Assembly (NCBI GenBank): GCA_024516155.1
Contig: JAJJXM010000076.1
Coordinates: 124,001-188,000, forward strand
DNA length: 64,000 nt
Direction: 5' to 3'
Origin: Pyronema omphalodes
Taxonomy: Eukaryota > Ascomycota > Pezizomycetes > Pezizales > Pyronemataceae
Position 1 is the first letter of the stretch; every line of letters begins with the position of its first letter. This document shows positions 59,149-64,000 of this stretch, in pieces. Made by a program: the position numbers and the translations under genes. The notes beneath the pieces are model-generated. The model made no database searches, was not told the DNA's origin, and saw nothing but the letters and a program-made list of their open reading frames with translations.

Positions 59149-59838
59149 ATGGGTCAAAACTCCTCCACCCCCAACCGCCGCACTCTCACCATCGAGGAAA
59201 CCATCATCCCCGGTGACAATTCCGACAACTCCTACATCCTCTCCTCATGCTGTAGTCACCATCACCACTGTCACAGCCACAGCCACTGCCACCGCCGACG
59301 TCGACGCTGCCACCACTGCTGCCGTCACCACTCCTGCGACAAATGCAACAAAAAGGACGAGCCTGCCGCAATCACCATTCCCGCCGCAGGAGCAGTTGTT
59401 CGAGCTGGTGAACCATTTGTTATTCCCGCGCCTCAAGGACCCCCGCCTCAAGTTCCGGCCATTCAGCAAGTCCCGCAAGTCCAGCAACCTATGTTCCTTC
59501 TCCCAGGTCCTAATGGGGGGCAGATCCAGGTATTTGGTACTGCTGGTGCTGTGCAGAATATTCCGACTTTGGTTGCGGCACCCCCACCACCACAACCCCA
59601 ACAAACTCAGAAGGTGAATGAACAGATGAGGATTGTTCTCCCGCCGGGAACTGAGTTCAGGAATGGGACTATTCAGTTGGTTCAACCGGAGAAGAAAGAT
59701 AATGAACCATGCTTTGGATTGAAGTTGAGGGATGGTAGGGTTGTGCCCATTAGGGATGCGAATGGTCAGGTTTTTAGAGCTGGAAGTAAGGGCTGGGTGG
59801 ATGTTGAGGGGTATGGGAAGGTTTGGATTCAGTGCTAG
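59149..59838 (+). CDS. His/Cys-rich protein with N-myristoylation-like start
   Basis: 229 aa from the ATG at 59149; the frame is open upstream to another ATG at 58915 (307 aa). The internal start is preferred because it yields MGQNSS, a good N-myristoylation pattern (Gly2, Ser6) that only works at the true N-terminus. Residues 34-66 contain nine Cys and twelve His in 33 positions (for example SCCSHHHHCHSHSHC and CHHCCRHHSCDKC), an obvious candidate for binding Zn, Cu or Ni. After it comes a Pro/Gln/Val-rich low-complexity linker and a compact C-terminal segment (about 185-229: FGLKLRDGRVVPIRDANG, then GWVDVEGYGKVWIQC). No known family. A membrane-tethered metal-binding or signalling protein is a reasonable guess, not a finding. 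It is unlike canonical fungal metallothioneins, which are shorter and Cys-rich without His runs. Confidence 0.7.
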   Translation: MGQNSSTPNRRTLTIEETIIPGDNSDNSYILSSCCSHHHHCHSHSHCHRRRRRCHHCCRHHSCDKCNKKDEPAAITIPAAGAVVRAGEPFVIPAPQGPPPQVPAIQQVPQVQQPMFLLPGPNGGQIQVFGTAGAVQNIPTLVAAPPPPQPQQTQKVNEQMRIVLPPGTEFRNGTIQLVQPEKKDNEPCFGLKLRDGRVVPIRDANGQVFRAGSKGWVDVEGYGKVWIQC

Positions 59839-60886
59839 GGGTTTTCAAGAGCGATGTTATGGGGCATGAACGATTGAGAGAGTATGATTGGGAAACGATA
59901 CTGCAAGATATTTGCGGGGTGTAATGAGATGAGTACAGACCAAATAGTAATCGATTTCAGGGTTTTGTATTTGGCTCCAGAGAAATCATGTGGTAAAAGT
60001 CAAGTGGACAAAACAAAAGTAGTCGTGACAACAAACTTCAACTACCACGATTGTAATCAAATTCTTATCAAATTCCGCTCCATTTATTTCTATGCTTCAT
60101 AATGAGCTCTCATACAGTTTGACATAATGGACGCAATATCCAGAACCGTTTAGTCAAGGATATCCATTATAAATACAATTACTGTCATCACGATTACAAA
60201 TTCAAGAAAACCAGTGAGATGAAGGCCACGCGAGTAGATCATAGTATCCAACCAAGAAGAGTCTCAGATTCTCCTTTCCAGGAAGTTCATCAATTATCCG
60301 GTTCCTTCGATGATATTCCTACGTATAATTGTTACCATCCTTTTCTTTGAGATCTAACCCATGATGAAATTGGTAAAGTAAAAGAAATAAAGTTCGGTAC
60401 GCTTATACAATAAGTTAACATCTGCCTGAAAATCTCTGTCCTCCCGGGGTTGCTTTATACCCTTAACAGTAGAAGCTGGATACTATTTAATGGAGAGTCC
60501 CGGTAGTAATCATTGTGGGGTTGAAAACAGCCCCTCTGAGAACTTTGATTCGTTTTAGCTGTTCTTTGAAGCAAGGTCTTGAGCAAGGCAGAATTTACAA
60601 ATCTATTATTCCAGATTTTTTAGATTTTAGGAGTTCAGAAAATCTATGCTTAACCCCAAATACTTTCTATGCTCCACCTGAATTCTTTGTGCTCGGCACT
60701 GCCCCTCTGCCCAGGCAGCAAAAGCTCCATCTCTATCAAACCCACGCCCAAACTCCTCAACCCCCCATCCTCTAACTCAACTTGGGTCAAACCTCCCCAA
60801 CTTTCTCAATAACTGCCACCTTCATCCCTCCCAACTTCTCCATTCCTGCGGGATCCTTACACCTCTGTCACATTTATCTTCCCATC
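59839..60886. other. intergenic, no gene seen
   Basis: AT-rich up to about 60480, then a C/T-rich stretch with CTCCCAACTT-like tracts leading to the start at 60887, a probable promoter and 5' UTR. Confidence 0.5.
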
Positions 60887-61501
60887 ATGGCCCGCAACTC
60901 CAACGACAAATCCCGCTCCGAGCTTGATGCTAACGATACTTCTCTCGACCGCCTTACTCCCTCTCCACGCGCTTTTGACAGCATCTGGTCCCCCGCTTCC
61001 AGATCTCATCTTATGAGACCCAGCGAGATTACCACTCAAGGACCTCCCCCCTACAGTGCTACGAACCCCGACTTCCAGGAACATGTTTCAGTGACCTCAG
61101 ATGAGCTTCACAAAGAGCCAGGAATGCTTAGCCACCGTCTTGAAGCCTCGAAGATCGGTTCCTCGAACGTCAGCAGCGACTCCGAGGTCGAGGGCAAGAG
61201 CGGGTCTGAGTGGGAGGTCGTCACACCATCTACCGAGAATGGGAATAGCAATCCTCTCGCCAAGGCCACCTTTAAAGCTGCTGCTGAAATCGTCATGGAG
61301 ATCAACAAACAGCATAAGTTGGAACCTCATCCGGATGACGACTTGATTCAGCTTAGACCTGAGGTTAGGGAGGAACTTGAAAGACTTTTGGCTTTGGTTG
61401 GTGAGGGACTAAGGGGACTTTGGGGACTTTTGGCAGGCCAGGAAACTCCTAGAGATATGGCTTCGGTTATTGTGGCGGTGATTATTATGCTTTGGAGCTA
61501 G
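60887..61501 (+). CDS. unknown protein with hydrophobic C-terminus, in-frame TAG before a coding-like extension
   Basis: 204 aa to the first stop, starting MARNSNDKSRSE; a longer start at 60782 is possible, but its N-terminus reads as UTR. Residues 1-110 are Ser/Pro-rich and disordered. Next come a charged helix (KATFKAAAEIVMEINKQ) and a Leu-rich helix (REELERLLALVGEGLRGLWG). The end is the hydrophobic MASVIVAVIIMLWS, resembling a tail anchor. The stop is TAG (61499-61501). The same frame then stays open for 45 more codons (LEAVRVRVADWKAG... acidic Lys/Glu tail), ending at TGA 61637-61639. This reads like the natural C-terminus after a transmembrane helix. It could be stop-codon readthrough, a recent nonsense mutation, a sequence error or chance. 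No family recognised. Confidence 0.65.
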   Translation: MARNSNDKSRSELDANDTSLDRLTPSPRAFDSIWSPASRSHLMRPSEITTQGPPPYSATNPDFQEHVSVTSDELHKEPGMLSHRLEASKIGSSNVSSDSEVEGKSGSEWEVVTPSTENGNSNPLAKATFKAAAEIVMEINKQHKLEPHPDDDLIQLRPEVREELERLLALVGEGLRGLWGLLAGQETPRDMASVIVAVIIMLWS

Positions 61502-61639
61502 GGGCTTGAGGCTGTTAGGGTTCGTGTGGCGGATTGGAAGGCGGGTCGTGCTGGTCCAGCTTCTGCTGAGGTTACCGACGATGATGAGAAGGAGGAGAAG
61601 GTTTCTGATGAGAAGACGGAGGTTCAGGAAGAGAAGTGA
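61502..61639 (+). other. possible readthrough extension, same frame
   Basis: 45 sense codons follow the TAG with a strongly biased Glu/Lys/Val/Ala composition, ending in TGA. They lie in frame with the preceding CDS, without a good splice site that would bypass the stop. Confidence 0.4.
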
Positions 61640-61768
61640 TGATAGCTGGGCTATGATTAGGGGTGTTGCAGATTGTCATTCGGATTCGTTATTCCAGTAT
61701 TAATGAAATCATGAGTATAACCCACACGGAATAAGAAGAAGATTCGTACGCATCGTGACAAAAAGAAT

Positions 61769-63414
61769 TTATACATGGACCTCAGACCTATCCTTCTCAT
61801 CCCCTAGTGTAATCTTCTTGCCTGCTTGTCTCACTGATGTCTCGCCAAAGAGCGCATCTATCTCCTCTAAACTAACACCCTTTGTCTCTTTAAACATGAA
61901 GAAAACTGTCGGGAAGGTAATGACAATGTTAAAGACGGCGAAGACAAAGTAGTATTTCCATCCAAGCTTAGCGAGGCCCTGAGGAGACGCCTGTGAGAAA
62001 ATAACGTTTACCAACCAGTTACCGACCCCAGTTGCAAAGGCGTTCCCTTTACCACGGATTTGCATAGGCTATCAATCGTTAGTAAATCCCAAATAAGGAG
62101 GAAAAATTTGCTTACCATGACTTCGCTCATGTATGTCCAACTCGTAGGGCCAAAGCTCAGTGAAAAGCATATTGAGACCAAGAAGATCATCGCCACACCA
62201 GCCCTTGATAAGTCCTTATTTTCGCCGTTTGGATTCTGTGAGTTAATAACCGCTTCTATGATTAAGCATAGTGTAATAGCAACCGTTCCGAATAACAGTG
62301 GCTTCCTTCGACCAACTCTGTCCGCGATAAAGAAGATGAAGAAGCAATCTTATCGAATCATTAACCATCACTCATCACTCATTCAGTCAACCCCTCTCCC
62401 CCCTCCCGGAGGGAAACTTACTAGTAACCGGGCCAACCACGTTATAAATTCCCGTCACCAGCAACCCTGTTTTATCTTTGAACCCCAGCGCTGAATACAT
62501 ACTCGTCTGATAATAGTTGATAACATTGATTCCCGTAAGTTGAGTAAATACCTGCACCAGAGTTCCATGCATCAACCTCGTCCTCCATTCCGGAACCGTA
62601 AACATTGGTTTCCACCCGGGAACATGTAGCTCCTTCTCCGCTTGTATAGTCTGATGAATCTCCCTGAACTCCGTCGCAATCCACTCATCATTACTTCCAT
62701 CCGCATGAAGCCTATGTAAAATCCTCAACGCCTCCTCATTCCTATCCTTCTCAATCAGCTGTCTCGGCGACTCAGGAAACCACAGTAACCCAACCGCCAA
62801 AAACATCGCCGGAACCCCCTGAAAAGCCAACGGAAACCTCCACGTAAAGCTCGTAAAACCCGGAGCATGAGCAGCCCCATACCCAATCCAAGTCGAGACA
62901 ATAAACCCCACCCCAATCATCTGCTGTGCTAATCCAACTATCAACCCCCGACTTTTCGGATGTGCTAACTCGGCTTGATATACTGGAACTGCCATACTCA
63001 TGATTCCTACTGCCCACCCGGTTATGATACGTCCGATTAGAAGCATCGCGAGATGCATTGCTGCCGCTTGGAGAATGGCGCCGAGGATACAGACTATGGC
63101 CCCGATTTGGATCGACTGTCGACGCCCGAGTCGGTCGATGGTTAAGGAGCCGCTGAGAGCACCGATACAGGCTCCGCCGGCGAAGGTACTAACGATGGCC
63201 CCGAGAATTGGGGAATCGTTGCTGGTGTGGAAGAAGTGAAGGAAGTGTTGTGAGGCTATTACATCGGTCATTACTCCCGAGTCGTACCCGAAAAGAAATG
63301 ACTGGAGATGTTAATATCCTTCATCAAAAACCAAGGAACGCTGAGATGAGAAAAATTAGGGCTTACCCCAAGAGCTGCAAATGTCGCTAGGGAGAACGTA
63401 AATAGCTTCCCCAT
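61769..63414 (-). CDS. MFS sugar transporter
   Basis: Four exons, 63414-63367, 63301-62422, 62348-62116 and 62068-61769, join in frame to 486 aa, with introns of 65, 73 and 47 nt. Sugar-porter motifs are intact: GSFLFGYDSGVM in TM1, DRLGRRQ in loop 2-3, PVYQAELAHPKSRG, PESPRQLIEKDR after TM6, TQLTGINVINYYQTS in TM7, DRVGRRK in loop 8-9 and KETKGVSLEEIDALF after TM12. It should carry a hexose or related sugar into the cell by proton symport. Compared with the transporter at 41106-42947 it keeps the canonical PESPR and has different intron positions, so the two are not recent duplicates. The first exon is just 16 codons (MGKLFTFSLATFAALG). Confidence 0.93.
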
Positions 63415-64000
63415 CTTGGTGGTTGGAAATACTGGTCCAAAAAACAAATCCTAAAGGAATTTTAACACCACGCGACGAGATCTAGAACCGGAGAGTATAT
63501 AAACAAGCTTCGGTCTATCACTGTAGCGAAACTATAGACGGACCCCACGTGAGGTGCCGATATCCCCGGTATGTGGGATTCAGTTATGATTCCCATCCTA
63601 CTATACCGGGTGTACATACTATTTACCCCAGGGTTTGGGTCCAATAGGCTAGAGTCTGGACTTTTGGTCATTGAATAAGGTTGGTTTGATTACTGGAGAG
63701 GCTGGCGCCGCTGGGAAACATACATATATAGGCTGCGAAGGAGAATAAGAAGGATCATACATAGGCTAAAGTTGAATTCCGGGGAATGGATTGGAGTTGT
63801 GCTGTTGATGAGCATGTCGGGTGATTGTTTGGTGGGAGGGAGTATATAACCGCCGCCTAATAGAGATGTAGCCGAAATAAAGTAATTGCGTGTATGGGAC
63901 GGAACTGGCTTGTCAAACTTTAGATGCTCTAATTGCGTGTAGTTATAAAGGCTTGGTATGGAGAGTTTATCATTTTTGTGAGTTGGAGGATTTTGATGAT
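63415..64000. other. upstream region of the MFS gene, window edge
   Basis: Probable promoter of the sugar transporter. No gene starts are seen before the window ends. Confidence 0.45.

Noticed and set aside
41106..63414. The two MFS transporters as a recent duplication
   Set aside because: Intron positions, exon number and signature residues differ; they are separate subfamilies.

Overview
This window looks like nuclear DNA of a filamentous ascomycete (Pezizomycotina). The genes are eukaryotic and spliced. Most introns are about 46-75 nt, with GTAWGT-like donors and CTAAC/CTGAC-like branch sites. The gene set is typical of that group: a CYS-14/SulP sulfate permease with a STAS tail, MEX67, ECM29, ATG3, ATG15, GSH2, a Yih1/IMPACT protein and a fungal multi-TM protein that looks like DUF2434. 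I cannot fix the class or genus. I saw no rRNA, tRNA, CRISPR, plasmid or viral feature, and no polyketide or peptide synthase backbone.

Layout. 1-7849 is gene-poor and full of microsatellites and minisatellites, a 20-nt C run and one 366-bp TA-flanked inverted-repeat element. 7850-9715 encodes a disordered protein with a six-cysteine zinc knuckle. 9716-12196 is non-coding, with a strong G-quadruplex candidate. 12197-13686 (minus) is a five-exon gene of unknown function. 14789-15543 is a small coiled-coil gene. 15544-22593 is gene-poor, with a 692-bp PIF/Harbinger-like element and a degenerate tandem repeat. 22594-25058 is the sulfate permease. 27351-28544 (minus) is a TetX-like FAD monooxygenase. 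30529-32974 is MEX67. 33784-39690 (minus) is ECM29 in nine exons. 40063-40681 (minus) is a DOPA-dioxygenase-like protein, and 41106-42947 (minus) is an MFS sugar transporter. After about 4.4 kb of sparse DNA come ATG3 (47413-48387, minus), ATG15 (49598-51470, minus) and, head to head with ATG15, GSH2 (51894-53417). A second copy of the 366-bp element lies at 54267-54632 in the opposite orientation. The right end holds a DUF2434-like membrane protein, a Yih1/IMPACT protein, a potentially N-myristoylated His/Cys-rich protein, a tail-anchored-like protein with an in-frame stop, and a second MFS sugar transporter.

How the genes relate. There is no operon-like system. The most coherent neighbourhood is ATG3-ATG15-GSH2: lipid conjugation onto Atg8, the vacuolar lipase that breaks down autophagic bodies, and glutathione synthesis. 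ATG15 and GSH2 share a 423-bp promoter region carrying two CACGTGAC motifs. I found no clearly new multi-gene system. The best leads are the two transposon families, the promoter pair, the in-frame stop and the His/Cys-rich protein.
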